Assembly (NCBI GenBank): GCA_003695135.1
Contig: RFIR01000329.1
Location: 1-19,896 of the forward strand
Origin: Alphaproteobacteria bacterium
GTDB taxonomy: Bacteria > Pseudomonadota > Alphaproteobacteria > Rhodobacterales > Rhodobacteraceae
Length of the DNA stretch: 19,896 bases
Reading direction: 5' to 3'
A program made the position numbers and the translations under genes. The notes below the pieces were generated by a model that saw only the letters and a list, made by a program, of their open reading frames with translations, was not told the origin of the DNA and searched no databases. Within the stretch, counting starts at the first letter, position 1, and each line of letters starts with the position of its first letter. Positions 1 through 6,659 of the stretch are shown piece by piece.

Positions 1-1460
1 GGATAGCTCACCGCCCCGTCGCGGATCTGGGTCAGGCTGCGCATTTCCGAGCCGATGCAGAACGCATCCACCCCGCCGGCCAGCGCGCAAAGATGCGCGT
101 AATGCAGCACGAAGCGCCTCAGCCCCCAGTCCGGCGCGCCGGTATAGGCGACGGTATCGGTCCCCGGCACGAAATCGCTCACCTGCGCGCTGCCGAAGAA
201 CGCCGCCACCTCCGCCGCCGCCGCCGCACTCTTGTCGGGTGAGCCCGCCTGCCCCGGCGCGGCCGACAGCGTGATCCGCCCGCGCCAGGGAAAGGCCGGC
301 TGATCGGCAGCGCCGGTCCAGGGGTCGATCAGCCCGTTGCCCGCGGGAATGTCCATCAGGATGAAGGGATAGAACATGATCCGCTTGCCATCGGCGCGCA
401 GCGCATTGATGGCCGAGATCACCGACTGATCGCTCGGCGTCCCGCCGAAGGTCGGCCGCCCGGCGGTCTGGCTGACCGTCTTTGCGGTATTCCGCACCAT
501 GCCGGAGACGCGCCACGGCATGGTCTGGCTTTCCTGAACCGTCTGTTCGACCGCCGGCTCGATGCGGCACAGATTGCAGCGCAGATCATCGCCGAACCAC
601 GACACGACCAGCGAAACCGCGTCGCAGGCCGGCAGTTCGGCCGAAAGCTGCGACAGCGAGACCAGAAGGTCCGTCTGCCCGCTGGCGTTGTTGACGTTTG
701 CCGCCCGCGTCTCGCCCTTGCGGATGTAATAGGAGACCGGCTCGGCGGCCAGCGCATACTCGCCCGTTCCGGGGGTCAGCGCCACGCCGCGCAGATTGTT
801 CCCCGGACGCAGCGCAACCTCGGGCACCAGTGTGGCCGGCACCTCCGGCTGGCGGAACACCTCGACATTGAATTGCGGAATGCGGTTGCCGAACTGGGTG
901 ACGTCGAGATCTTCCAGCACCAGATAGGCCGTGCCCTTGTAGGAGGGCGCCTCGCCCACGCCTTCCACCGCCTCGATCAGCGGATCGGGTCCCTGGTTCT
1001 CGCCGCCCCGATGCAGCCGGTAGGTGACGTTTTCCAGCGCGAAGGGCGCGCCATCGGCCCAGACCCGCCCGATGCGGACGATCTCGCCCTGGCAAAGACC
1101 GATGGCGATGCTGATGGTATAGCTGTATTCGCGGGTGCCGGCGCCGGCCGAGAATCCCTTGCCCGAGCCGCCGCTCTTGCGCACATGCTCGTTGAACCGG
1201 GTCGACCAGATCAGCTGGCCGGCCACGCGCATGCGCCCGGCCACGCGCGGCAAGGGTGCTCCCTCGCGCGAGCCCTGCACGCGGAACGAATTCACCCGGC
1301 CCACATCCACCGGATCCGCGCCAAGCAGCGCCTGGTCGATGAACGATCCGACGGTCGCGCCCACGGCCTTGCCGATCACCGCGCCGGATAGCCCCAGAAC
1401 CGTGCCGCCGAACGCGCCTCCGACCGCCGACCCGACGGCTGAAAGTAGCAATGTCGCCAT
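1..1460 (-). CDS. GTA host-specificity / tail hub-fibre protein gp15 (TIM-barrel type), C-terminus outside window
   Basis: This is the N-terminal 486 residues of the large baseplate protein of Rhodobacter-type gene transfer agents. The frame is open from the ATG at 1460 to the window edge, so the C-terminal part is missing here; the family is usually well over 1000 residues. Residues 2-46 form a glycine/alanine-rich hydrophobic segment. The middle contains tail-protein signatures such as VWADG and the LEDLDVTQFGNRIPQF stretch. From about residue 345 the sequence reads ADGKRIMFYPFILMDIPAGN and then a PFPWRGRIT-like stretch, typical of the GTA TIM-barrel-like domain. In R. capsulatus this protein forms the central tail-tip structure that contacts and pierces the recipient envelope. 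It starts 17 bases after gp14 with only a weak ribosome site (GGA), so translation may be coupled to gp14. Family assignment is secure; the exact mechanism here is inferred. Confidence 0.9.
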   Translation of the reverse strand, partial: MATLLLSAVGSAVGGAFGGTVLGLSGAVIGKAVGATVGSFIDQALLGADPVDVGRVNSFRVQGSREGAPLPRVAGRMRVAGQLIWSTRFNEHVRKSGGSGKGFSAGAGTREYSYTISIAIGLCQGEIVRIGRVWADGAPFALENVTYRLHRGGENQGPDPLIEAVEGVGEAPSYKGTAYLVLEDLDVTQFGNRIPQFNVEVFRQPEVPATLVPEVALRPGNNLRGVALTPGTGEYALAAEPVSYYIRKGETRAANVNNASGQTDLLVSLSQLSAELPACDAVSLVVSWFGDDLRCNLCRIEPAVEQTVQESQTMPWRVSGMVRNTAKTVSQTAGRPTFGGTPSDQSVISAINALRADGKRIMFYPFILMDIPAGNGLIDPWTGAADQPAFPWRGRITLSAAPGQAGSPDKSAAAAAEVAAFFGSAQVSDFVPGTDTVAYTGAPDWGLRRFVLHYAHLCALAGGVDAFCIGSEMRSLTQIRDGAVSY

Positions 1461-1477
1461 GAAAATATCCGTTCAGT

Positions 1478-1930
1478 TCAGTCGTGCAGGGGAAAGCGGA
1501 ACACCGCCGCGATGCGCCGCTCCCAATACCCGCCCAGCAGGGTCTCGCAGACCGACCGGCCGGAATAGGCGTGGATGAAGCTCTCCCGCCCGTCGCGCTC
1601 GGCGCAGATGCCCATATGCTTGGCCACCACGCCGCGGCGCATGCGAAACACCAGCACGTCGCCGGGCCGGCGCTCCGATGGCGCCACCCGCAGCAGATAC
1701 CGCGCCGCACGCTCCAGCACCACCTCCTCGGCTCCCGCCTCGGCCCAGTCCGGCGTGTAGGCCGGGATCGGCCCCGGCTCGCTGCCGAAAAGCTCGCGCC
1801 ACACCCCGCGCACCAGACCCAGGCAATCGGTCCCGGCACCGCGCGCGCTCGCCTGATGTTGATAGGGCGTGCCGATCCAGCGCCGGGCCAGTGTCACGAC
1901 CCGCTCACCGGTAGAGGGACGATCCGTCAT
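1478..1930 (-). CDS. GTA tail-tip cell wall peptidase gp14 (NlpC/P60 family)
   Basis: This 150-residue protein belongs to the phage/GTA NlpC/P60 peptidases, which cut peptide bonds in peptidoglycan as the tail enters the recipient envelope. The expected catalytic residues are visible: Cys36 in the TDCLGL motif, His105 in VAKHMGI and His120 in SFIHAYSG. The opening stretch VVTLARRWIGTPYQHQ is also typical. I chose the ATG at 1930 because GGGGGAG lies seven bases upstream; longer readings of the frame give an unrelated N-terminus. The start lies inside the end of gp13, a 26-base overlap, so translation is probably coupled. Its place between the hub and gp15 fits a tail-tip enzyme rather than a host-lysis endolysin. 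Confidence 0.93.
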   Translation of the reverse strand: MTDRPSTGERVVTLARRWIGTPYQHQASARGAGTDCLGLVRGVWRELFGSEPGPIPAYTPDWAEAGAEEVVLERAARYLLRVAPSERRPGDVLVFRMRRGVVAKHMGICAERDGRESFIHAYSGRSVCETLLGGYWERRIAAVFRFPLHD

Positions 1931-2795
1931 GACGCTCCCCCTGCCTTGCATAAGCATTGGCCCAGTCCTCTCCAGGGATATGAGGAAATCCTCGGAAGTT
2001 GCTGATATTTGTGAATTTGTCTCGGCAGGTGGCAAAGCGCTTGTCGCAGCCGGCATAAACCCGCAGGCTGTCGCCGGGCTGGATGGGGTCGACCGCTTCC
2101 TCCCACAGCTCCAGCACACGGATCGTACCGCGTAGCAGATCGGCCTTCACCTGCGCCATCGCCCCCGCATTGGCGCCGCTGAGCCAGTCGAGCCGCCCCC
2201 GGGTGAACCAGCCCTCCTGAAAGGCGCCAAGCCCGCTGACCTCGACCCCCTGCTGGCCCAGTACGTTGACCACGGTCGCGGTGGCCGAGAAGGCGGGATC
2301 CATGATGTCGAGCCCGCAGCGCGCATCGCCGAAGACGGCATCGCAGTCGCGCAGGAACACCCGGCCCACCGGACGGCTCAGCTCCTCGGTCTGCCCGCGC
2401 AGTTCCGCCTCGAAACCGGCCTGCCCACGCGAGATCTCGCCCAGCACGCCGGAGAACACCAGAATGCGCAGATCGGGACGCTGCCAGTCCACCAGCCAGT
2501 GTTCCAGCTTCGCCCCGTCATAGCGACCGCGCGCGATGTCGGCCTCGGTCAGCCCCGCCGAGCTCAGCGCGCCCACGATCTGGCTGTTGTCGACATTGAG
2601 GCCCGCGGATTGCTCCAGCGCCGAAGGCGTCAGCCCGCTCGCCGCCTCGAAGCTGGTGCCGTCGAAGACCAGCACCTCGTCGTGATCGGTGAAACCCATC
2701 CGCACCCCGTCGGCGCGGGTCAGCCGCCAGCACCGGCACAGCGTGGTCGCACCGCTGTCCAGCCGCTGCTGCAGTTCGGGATCGATCGCGCGCAT
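1905..2795 (-). CDS. GTA baseplate hub protein gp13 (DUF2163 / BR0599-like)
   Basis: This 296-residue protein matches the two-part family with an N-terminal DUF2163 region (hallmark ...GFTDHDEVLVFDG..., residues 34-46) and a C-terminal phage BR0599-like region ending with YAGCDKRFATCRDKF and NISNFRGFPHIPG. It forms the ring-shaped hub between the distal tail ring and the tail-tip protein. Cys151, Cys160, Cys250 and Cys257 form two pairs that could hold an iron-sulfur cluster, as known for the lambda tail-tip protein gpL; this is inference from spacing and family. The start ATG overlaps the gp12 stop codon by one base (TGATG), so the two are translationally coupled. Length is normal for the family. 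Confidence 0.92.
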   Translation of the reverse strand: MRAIDPELQQRLDSGATTLCRCWRLTRADGVRMGFTDHDEVLVFDGTSFEAASGLTPSALEQSAGLNVDNSQIVGALSSAGLTEADIARGRYDGAKLEHWLVDWQRPDLRILVFSGVLGEISRGQAGFEAELRGQTEELSRPVGRVFLRDCDAVFGDARCGLDIMDPAFSATATVVNVLGQQGVEVSGLGAFQEGWFTRGRLDWLSGANAGAMAQVKADLLRGTIRVLELWEEAVDPIQPGDSLRVYAGCDKRFATCRDKFTNISNFRGFPHIPGEDWANAYARQGERHDGSSLYR

Positions 2796-3427
2796 CAGAC
2801 CCTGACCTCCACCACCGGGATCGACGGCACCTCGCCGGCATCGAAGGCGGCCAGGCTGGTGTGAATCCGGTCGGTGTCGAAACGCACCGGCACATCGAAC
2901 TCGAACCCGGCGGTGATTTGAACCGCATTGCCCGGCGCCACGGTGAAAGAGACAAGACCGGTGGTGCTGTCGACGGTGAAATCGACGCCCTCGCTCGCCT
3001 CCACCCCGTCAAGCGCCACGCGTACCGTACCGGCAACCGGCTTCCGGATCGGACGGGTATAGGACGCGGGGCCGGACAGATAGGTCTTGCTCAGCTGGAA
3101 ATCCGTGCTGGACCCGTCGCCCACCCCGATCAGCTGATCGCCCGGCGCCGGCGTGGCCAGCGGCTTGCACGACTTCGCATCGGCCCAGTCCTTCCAGCGA
3201 AAGCCGTAGAGCTGGCCGCCGCGCGCCTCGAAAAAGGCAATGACATCAGCCAGATCGTCGGCCGATCGCAGCCCCAGCCCGGCATCGTAGCGCCGGCGCG
3301 AATGCGCCCAGGGCGCGTTGCGCTCCTCGAACCCGTTGGAAAGCGCAACGATCTCCACCCGCCGCTCCGGCCCGCCGGTCGAGCCGAAGGACAGATCGGT
3401 GGGAAACCGCACCTCGTGAAAACTCAT
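2795..3427 (-). CDS. GTA distal tail protein gp12 (DUF2460)
   Basis: This 210-residue protein matches DUF2460, the distal tail ring protein of GTAs and related siphophages. It begins MSFHEVRFPTDLSFGSTGGPERR and contains the family stretch ERNAPWAHSRRRYDAG with FEARGGQLYGFRWKDWAD behind it. It joins the end of the tail tube to the gp13 hub. I chose the ATG at 3427 because a strong Shine-Dalgarno sequence (GGGAGGAGG) lies just upstream. Upstream codons in the same frame read as low-complexity out-of-frame sequence. It is 19 bases downstream of gp11 and shares a TGATG stop-start overlap with gp13. Confidence 0.93.
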   Translation of the reverse strand: MSFHEVRFPTDLSFGSTGGPERRVEIVALSNGFEERNAPWAHSRRRYDAGLGLRSADDLADVIAFFEARGGQLYGFRWKDWADAKSCKPLATPAPGDQLIGVGDGSSTDFQLSKTYLSGPASYTRPIRKPVAGTVRVALDGVEASEGVDFTVDSTTGLVSFTVAPGNAVQITAGFEFDVPVRFDTDRIHTSLAAFDAGEVPSIPVVEVRV

Positions 3428-3446
3428 GAATCCTCCTCCCGGGCGC

Positions 3447-4091
3447 TCACAGGTTGCGCTGCCCGGCGCGCAGGGCGCGGCTGAAGCTGGCCGCGATCTG
3501 CGACCGCGACCGGCGGAAGCCCTCGACATCGGGCGTGGTGATGTTCATCGTCACCTGCACCGCACCGCCACCGGCGCCGCGCACGCCCAGCTTGCCGTCG
3601 GCGCCGCGCGCCAGCGGCATGATCGCCTCCGGCCCCGCCTCGCCCATCAGCCCCGCACCGCCGCGCATCGGGAACATGGTCGGGCCGTCCACCACCCCGC
3701 CACTGGCAAAGGCGCGCACGCGCCCGGCGCTGAACGCGGCGCCATCGGCGAACAGCGATCCGCCGAACAAACCGCCGAACAGCGAATCGACCCCCTTGCC
3801 GACCGCGTTCTGCAACGGCCGGATGGCGCTGGAGAAGGCCGTGTTGGCCAGGCTCCGCCCGACATTGCGCAGCACGTCCGAGACCTTCTCGCCATCGAAC
3901 AGCACGCCCTCGAAGGCCGAGCGCAGGCTCGAGCCCAGCGAGCGCGAAAGACTGCTCGATTCACGCTCGGTCCCGCGCAACGCGGTCTGAACCCGTTCCA
4001 GCTCGGCGCGGAAGGCCATGGACAGGCTTTGCGCCGTTCCGAACTGCGCAGCCAGATCGTCCAGACCCGCATTGTAATCGAGGTTGTTCAT
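3447..4091 (-). CDS. GTA tail tape measure protein gp11 (short)
   Basis: This 214-residue protein resembles the C-terminal part of lambda-type tape measure proteins. It contains a helical N-terminal half (residues 10-60), a glycine-rich hydrophobic middle (LFGGLFGGSLFADG, about 105-118) and the conserved FASGGVVDGPTMFPMRGG...LMGEAGPEAIMPLARG block at about 128-162. Tape measure length sets tail length. At roughly 0.15 nm per residue this would specify a tail near 30 nm, much shorter than in most siphophages, as expected for a GTA. The ATG overlaps the gp10.1 stop by four bases (ATGA). The length is close to that of the R. capsulatus homologue, so it is not a truncation. Confidence 0.92.
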   Translation of the reverse strand: MNNLDYNAGLDDLAAQFGTAQSLSMAFRAELERVQTALRGTERESSSLSRSLGSSLRSAFEGVLFDGEKVSDVLRNVGRSLANTAFSSAIRPLQNAVGKGVDSLFGGLFGGSLFADGAAFSAGRVRAFASGGVVDGPTMFPMRGGAGLMGEAGPEAIMPLARGADGKLGVRGAGGGAVQVTMNITTPDVEGFRRSRSQIAASFSRALRAGQRNL

Positions 4092-4312
4092 TCCTCATGT
4101 CCTTGTCTCTTGCCGGCATCGGGAAAGCGGGCCTCCAGCGCCGACAGGCTGGCGCGGGTCATCCGCACCGGTCCGGCATCCTCCAGCCCCGCCATCAGCA
4201 TGAATTCGGCCGGTGTCAGCGCCCAGAACCGCTCCGGGTCGAGACCCATTCGTCCCAGCCCCAGGCGCAAGAGCCGGCCCCAGGCGATCCGCTCATCCGC
4301 GCCGGCCATCAT
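4088..4312 (-). CDS. GTA gp10.1, small tail assembly chaperone-like protein
   Basis: This 74-residue protein belongs to the small conserved family found between the tail tube and tape measure genes of GTAs (Phage_TAC-type). The core WGRLLRLGLGRMGLDPERFWALTPAEFMLMAGL (residues 11-43) is the family hallmark. By position it corresponds to the second tail assembly chaperone (lambda gpT role), which coats the tape measure protein and recruits tube subunits. It begins with two consecutive ATG codons and overlaps the end of gp10 by 20 bases in the +1 frame. No clear ribosome site precedes it, so coupling to gp10 termination is likely. Either ATG could be the start. Confidence 0.85.
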   Translation of the reverse strand: MMAGADERIAWGRLLRLGLGRMGLDPERFWALTPAEFMLMAGLEDAGPVRMTRASLSALEARFPDAGKRQGHEE

Positions 4313-4622
4313 CGGGTACCGAGAATGTCACCCGCAGCAGCTCAGCCGCGGCGCGCACCGCCCCGACCGGCCCGCCGCCGATCTCCATGCCGGCCAGCGC
4401 ATCTTCATCCACCGCCTCGCCGCCGCCGCGCAGCCCGGCCGCGATCACGCTGACCACGTCGCGGGCGCGGATCTGACCGGTCTCGAAGCGCTCCACCAGC
4501 GCCAGGATCGAGCCGCAATCCAGCCGTTCCTCCAGCTCGCACAACGCAGCCAGCGTCAGCCGCATCACGCGCTCGCGGCCATCGAGAACAATGCCGACCT
4601 CGCCACGAAACGGGTTGGGCAT
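4293..4622 (-). CDS. GTA gp10, tail assembly chaperone (Phage_TAC_11-like)
   Basis: This 109-residue protein matches the GTA family of tail tube/tail assembly chaperones: MPNPFRGEV, an LTLAALCELEERL helix at residues 23-35, and then SILALVERFETGQIRARDVVSVIAAGLRGGG. It is placed where lambda has gene G, directly after the tail tube gene, and would help load tube subunits onto the tape measure protein. The start ATG overlaps the gp9 stop by one base (TGATG) and the 3' end overlaps gp10.1 by 20 bases. I see no heptameric slippery site of the lambda G/GT kind. Confidence 0.87.
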   Translation of the reverse strand: MPNPFRGEVGIVLDGRERVMRLTLAALCELEERLDCGSILALVERFETGQIRARDVVSVIAAGLRGGGEAVDEDALAGMEIGGGPVGAVRAAAELLRVTFSVPDDGRRG

Positions 4623-5035
4623 CAGATCGCCGTGAAGTTCAGCGCGCCGCCCGACGCCAGCGACAGCTCGTAGCTCGCCTCGCCGTCATGGGTGCCCGAA
4701 TATTCCAGCGCCGTGATCTGGAACGGCCCGTCGATGATGCCGAAATCGGGGATCACCACCTGGAAATTCGGGATTTCGCCGTTGAAGAAGGCAGTGCGCG
4801 CCCGCGCGTCGCTCGCCGCATCCTTGAACACGCCCGAACCCGACACCGCGGCCGAACGCACGCTGCCCCCGGCCAGCAGCTCGCGCCACTGGCCCTGGCT
4901 TTCCACCGTGGTCACATCCAGCGGCTGGGCGTTGAAGCTGATCCTGGTCGCACGAAGCCCGGCGATGGTCTGGAAGTTGCCCAGACCGTCGATGTCGATC
5001 TTGAGCAGAAGATCCTTGCCCTTCTGAGCAGTCAT
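4622..5035 (-). CDS. GTA major tail (tube) protein gp9, TP901-1 family
   Basis: This 137-residue protein matches the TP901-1 type major tail protein. Recognisable blocks are KGKDLLLKID at the N-terminus, FNAQPLDVTTVES at about 34-46, a GSGVFKD core, and the closing ...SLASGGALNFTAI. It polymerises into hexameric rings that form the tail tube. The ATG at 5035 has an AGAGGAA ribosome site just upstream, stronger than for most genes in the operon, as expected for an abundant structural subunit. It follows gp8 after 46 bases and overlaps gp10 by one base. Length is normal for the family. Confidence 0.94.
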   Translation of the reverse strand: MTAQKGKDLLLKIDIDGLGNFQTIAGLRATRISFNAQPLDVTTVESQGQWRELLAGGSVRSAAVSGSGVFKDAASDARARTAFFNGEIPNFQVVIPDFGIIDGPFQITALEYSGTHDGEASYELSLASGGALNFTAI

Positions 5036-5081
5036 TGTCGTTCCTCTCCGATGAGTGAATTGGGCGCGCGCCGGCGCGACC

Positions 5082-5504
5082 TCAGCTGTCCTCGATCACG
5101 GCGCGAAAGCGCAGGACGATGCGCCGGCGCACCGGCGGCCGGCCGCGCTGGGCCTGCGCCTGCAGGAATCGCAGCCCGATCAGCTTGCCGCGCGACAGGC
5201 TCAGCGGCGCGTCGATCAGCGCATCGCAAATGGCCCCGGCAATCGCCTTGGCCCGCGCATAGCCCTGCCGGCCCGAATGCACCGCCACTGCAAAGTCGAA
5301 GCTGGCGCCATGATCGGTCGCGGTGTCGAAGGCACGCGCCACCTCCTCGCCCAGCGTGACATAGTCCTCCAGCGGATCACTGGCCTGCACCGCATGCGGG
5401 GCAGCGTCATAGATCCGGCCGCCGACCAGCCCGCTCAGCGTGGGATCCGCACTCAACCGGGCAAAGACCGCCTCCTGCAGCGGCCAGGAAAGTGCATAGG
5501 TCAT
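5082..5504 (-). CDS. GTA tail terminator protein gp8 (DUF3168)
   Basis: This 140-residue protein matches DUF3168, the family of tail terminators that cap the tail tube and join it to the head. It begins MTYALSWPLQEAVFARLSADPTLSGLVGGRIYD and has the typical central DYVTLGEE block (about residues 54-61). I chose the ATG at 5504 because it overlaps the gp7 stop by four bases (ATGA) and matches the family N-terminus. The same frame stays open far upstream, but that extension is antisense-like low-complexity sequence lying over gp7 and gp6 and is not part of the gene. Confidence 0.9.
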   Translation of the reverse strand: MTYALSWPLQEAVFARLSADPTLSGLVGGRIYDAAPHAVQASDPLEDYVTLGEEVARAFDTATDHGASFDFAVAVHSGRQGYARAKAIAGAICDALIDAPLSLSRGKLIGLRFLQAQAQRGRPPVRRRIVLRFRAVIEDS

Positions 5505-5839
5505 TCGCCCGCCCCCTCCTCGCACCAGCAGACCAGAAAGAAGCCCTCGGGATCGAGCTCGCTGACCGCCCTGATTCCGAAGATTCGCGTGCCTTCGCGA
5601 AAGCGCTGCTGTGCCGCGGGCCTGCGGGGCGAGCCCTCCGGCGCGCCGCGCACCACGATGCGATGGCTGATGCGCGTGCGCTCGCGCCCGCCGGCCAGCA
5701 CCTCGCCGCCCGATACAGACTTGACCTCGGCCCACAGCGCGCCCAGCGCCTGCCAGCTGCGGTCCTCGCCGCCGCCGGTATCGGCCACCGCCACCGGCTC
5801 TTCCAGTGTCAGCAGCCTCGTCAGTCTCGGCCTCACCAT
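5501..5839 (-). CDS. GTA head-tail adaptor gp7 (phage head-tail joining family)
   Basis: This 112-residue protein matches the small phage head-tail joining family (HK97 gp7 / SPP1 gp16-like stopper). The hallmark is WQALGALWAEVKSVSGGEVLAGGRERTRISHRI (residues 29-61), followed later by ...FGIRAVSELDPEGFFLVCWCEEG. It would form a ring under the connector that closes the head after packaging and receives the tail. It begins 9 bases after the gp6 stop and overlaps gp8 by four bases. Family match is good; the structural role is from homologues. Confidence 0.9.
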   Translation of the reverse strand: MVRPRLTRLLTLEEPVAVADTGGGEDRSWQALGALWAEVKSVSGGEVLAGGRERTRISHRIVVRGAPEGSPRRPAAQQRFREGTRIFGIRAVSELDPEGFFLVCWCEEGAGE

Positions 5840-5848
5840 GGCACCACC

Positions 5849-6433
5849 TCAGAGCCGGATCGGGCGATAGGGATCGAGCAGCGCCTGCACGCCGAACGGC
5901 ATGGCGCCCTCGCGCCCCTCGTCGGCGCTGCGGTTCTCGTAGTAATTCGCCGCCAGCAGCAGGATCGCCTGGCGCAAATCGGCGGGAATGTCGCTCCAGT
6001 TCGGACCATAACCGGCCGTGAAGACGATCTCGGCCCGACCCATTTCCGGTATCGCCGGCAGATCGCGCGACCAGGTCCCCACCACCGCCGGGCGCTGGCC
6101 GTCCGGCACCAGAATCCACTCGCTGGGATCGGGCACCGTCATCACGCCCTGATCGTCGAACAGCTGCAGGCTCTCGATCTGGCTCACCGGGGCCACCGGC
6201 AGAACCTGGGATTTCTCGTCACGCCAGCGCGTGACCGTCCAGGAGAACCGCCGTGCGATCGTCGCCTTGCCGATCCGGGCCTCGATGGCGGCCATCGCCG
6301 TGGTCAGATAGAGATCCAGCAGCGCGTCCTGCGAGCCGTCATCGGCAAAGCCGCTGCCAAGCCGCAGCTGGTCTGCAAGTTCCCGAACCGGGGTGTTCCC
6401 CAGAACGGGCGGGTCGAGCTCAATCAGCATCAT
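5849..6433 (-). CDS. GTA head-tail connector protein gp6
   Basis: This 194-residue protein matches the phage head-tail connector family used by GTAs. It has an N-terminal helical region (ELADQLRLGSGFADDGSQDALLDLYLTTAMAAIEARIGKA, residues 18-57) and a beta-rich centre ending with RAEIVFTAGYGPNWSDIPADLRQAILLLAANYYENR (about 133-168), a strong family signature. It sits directly under the portal ring. Two ATG codons in tandem open it; GGAG lies about 12 bases before the first. It follows the capsid gene across a 216-base gap, unusually long for this operon, which suggests independent control or mRNA processing at that point. Confidence 0.92.
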   Translation of the reverse strand: MMLIELDPPVLGNTPVRELADQLRLGSGFADDGSQDALLDLYLTTAMAAIEARIGKATIARRFSWTVTRWRDEKSQVLPVAPVSQIESLQLFDDQGVMTVPDPSEWILVPDGQRPAVVGTWSRDLPAIPEMGRAEIVFTAGYGPNWSDIPADLRQAILLLAANYYENRSADEGREGAMPFGVQALLDPYRPIRL

Positions 6434-6439
6434 CCGGGA

Positions 6440-6574
6440 TCAACTCCATGTGGTGCGGCAGGTGGGCAGCGAGACGAGCCGGCTGCCGGCCGGTTGGACC
6501 GGTCCGGCGACCGGCGCTCGCTTTTCTGGACCAGGGTGCGCCCCCGCGCCGTTGGGCGCGTGGGGACAGAGCAT
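6440..6574 (-). CDS. Possible 44-residue ORF in the capsid-connector gap (doubtful)
   Basis: An ATG at 6574 opens a 44-codon frame that stops six bases before gp6. The product is proline- and alanine-rich (begins MLCPHAPNGAGAHPGPEKR) with two cysteines. No Shine-Dalgarno sequence precedes it, and the region can fold strongly, so the frame may be chance. I do not recognise the sequence. It is recorded because it is the only sense-strand frame filling the gap and its stop would allow coupling to gp6. Confidence 0.15.
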   Translation of the reverse strand: MLCPHAPNGAGAHPGPEKRAPVAGPVQPAGSRLVSLPTCRTTWS

Positions 6575-6594
6575 GCTGGCTGGCACGGGGGCGC
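6538..6594 (-). other. Structured intergenic RNA between capsid and gp6
   Basis: Within the 216-base gap, 6538-6546 (GCGCCCCCG) is perfectly complementary to 6586-6594, giving a nine-pair GC stem. A competing smaller stem pairs CGCGCC (6545-6550) with GGCGCG (6555-6560). Further GCCGGC and ACCGGT elements lie at about 6480-6520. There is no T-run, so I do not call a terminator. The region may slow or process the transcript. Confidence 0.4.
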
Positions 6595-6623
6595 GAACGG
6601 CCTGGTTAGGCTGGCCGTATTCG

Positions 6624-6659
6624 GATTTCCGTCCGGCGAGACTTCGCCGTCAGGAAATC
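6624..6659 (-). promoter_or_regulatory. Stem-loop spanning the capsid stop codon
   Basis: On the minus strand, GATTTCC (59-53) pairs with GGAAATC (30-24) and CGGCGA pairs with TCGCCG, giving seven plus six pairs around a three-base internal loop and a four-base apical loop. The capsid TGA stop (6652-6650) lies in the internal loop. No T-run follows. A hairpin here could protect the 3' end of an upstream mRNA piece after processing and so raise capsid expression relative to gp6 and beyond. The pairing is directly visible; the role is inferred. Confidence 0.55.

Noticed and set aside
586..1839. 417-codon minus-strand frame
   Set aside because: It lies over gp15 and gp14 in another frame. The gp15 frame has recognisable tail-protein and TIM-barrel sequence and is open to the window edge.
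4285..4320. Programmed -1 frameshift of the lambda G/GT kind
   Set aside because: gp10.1 is in the +1 frame, has its own tandem ATGs, and no slippery heptamer is present.
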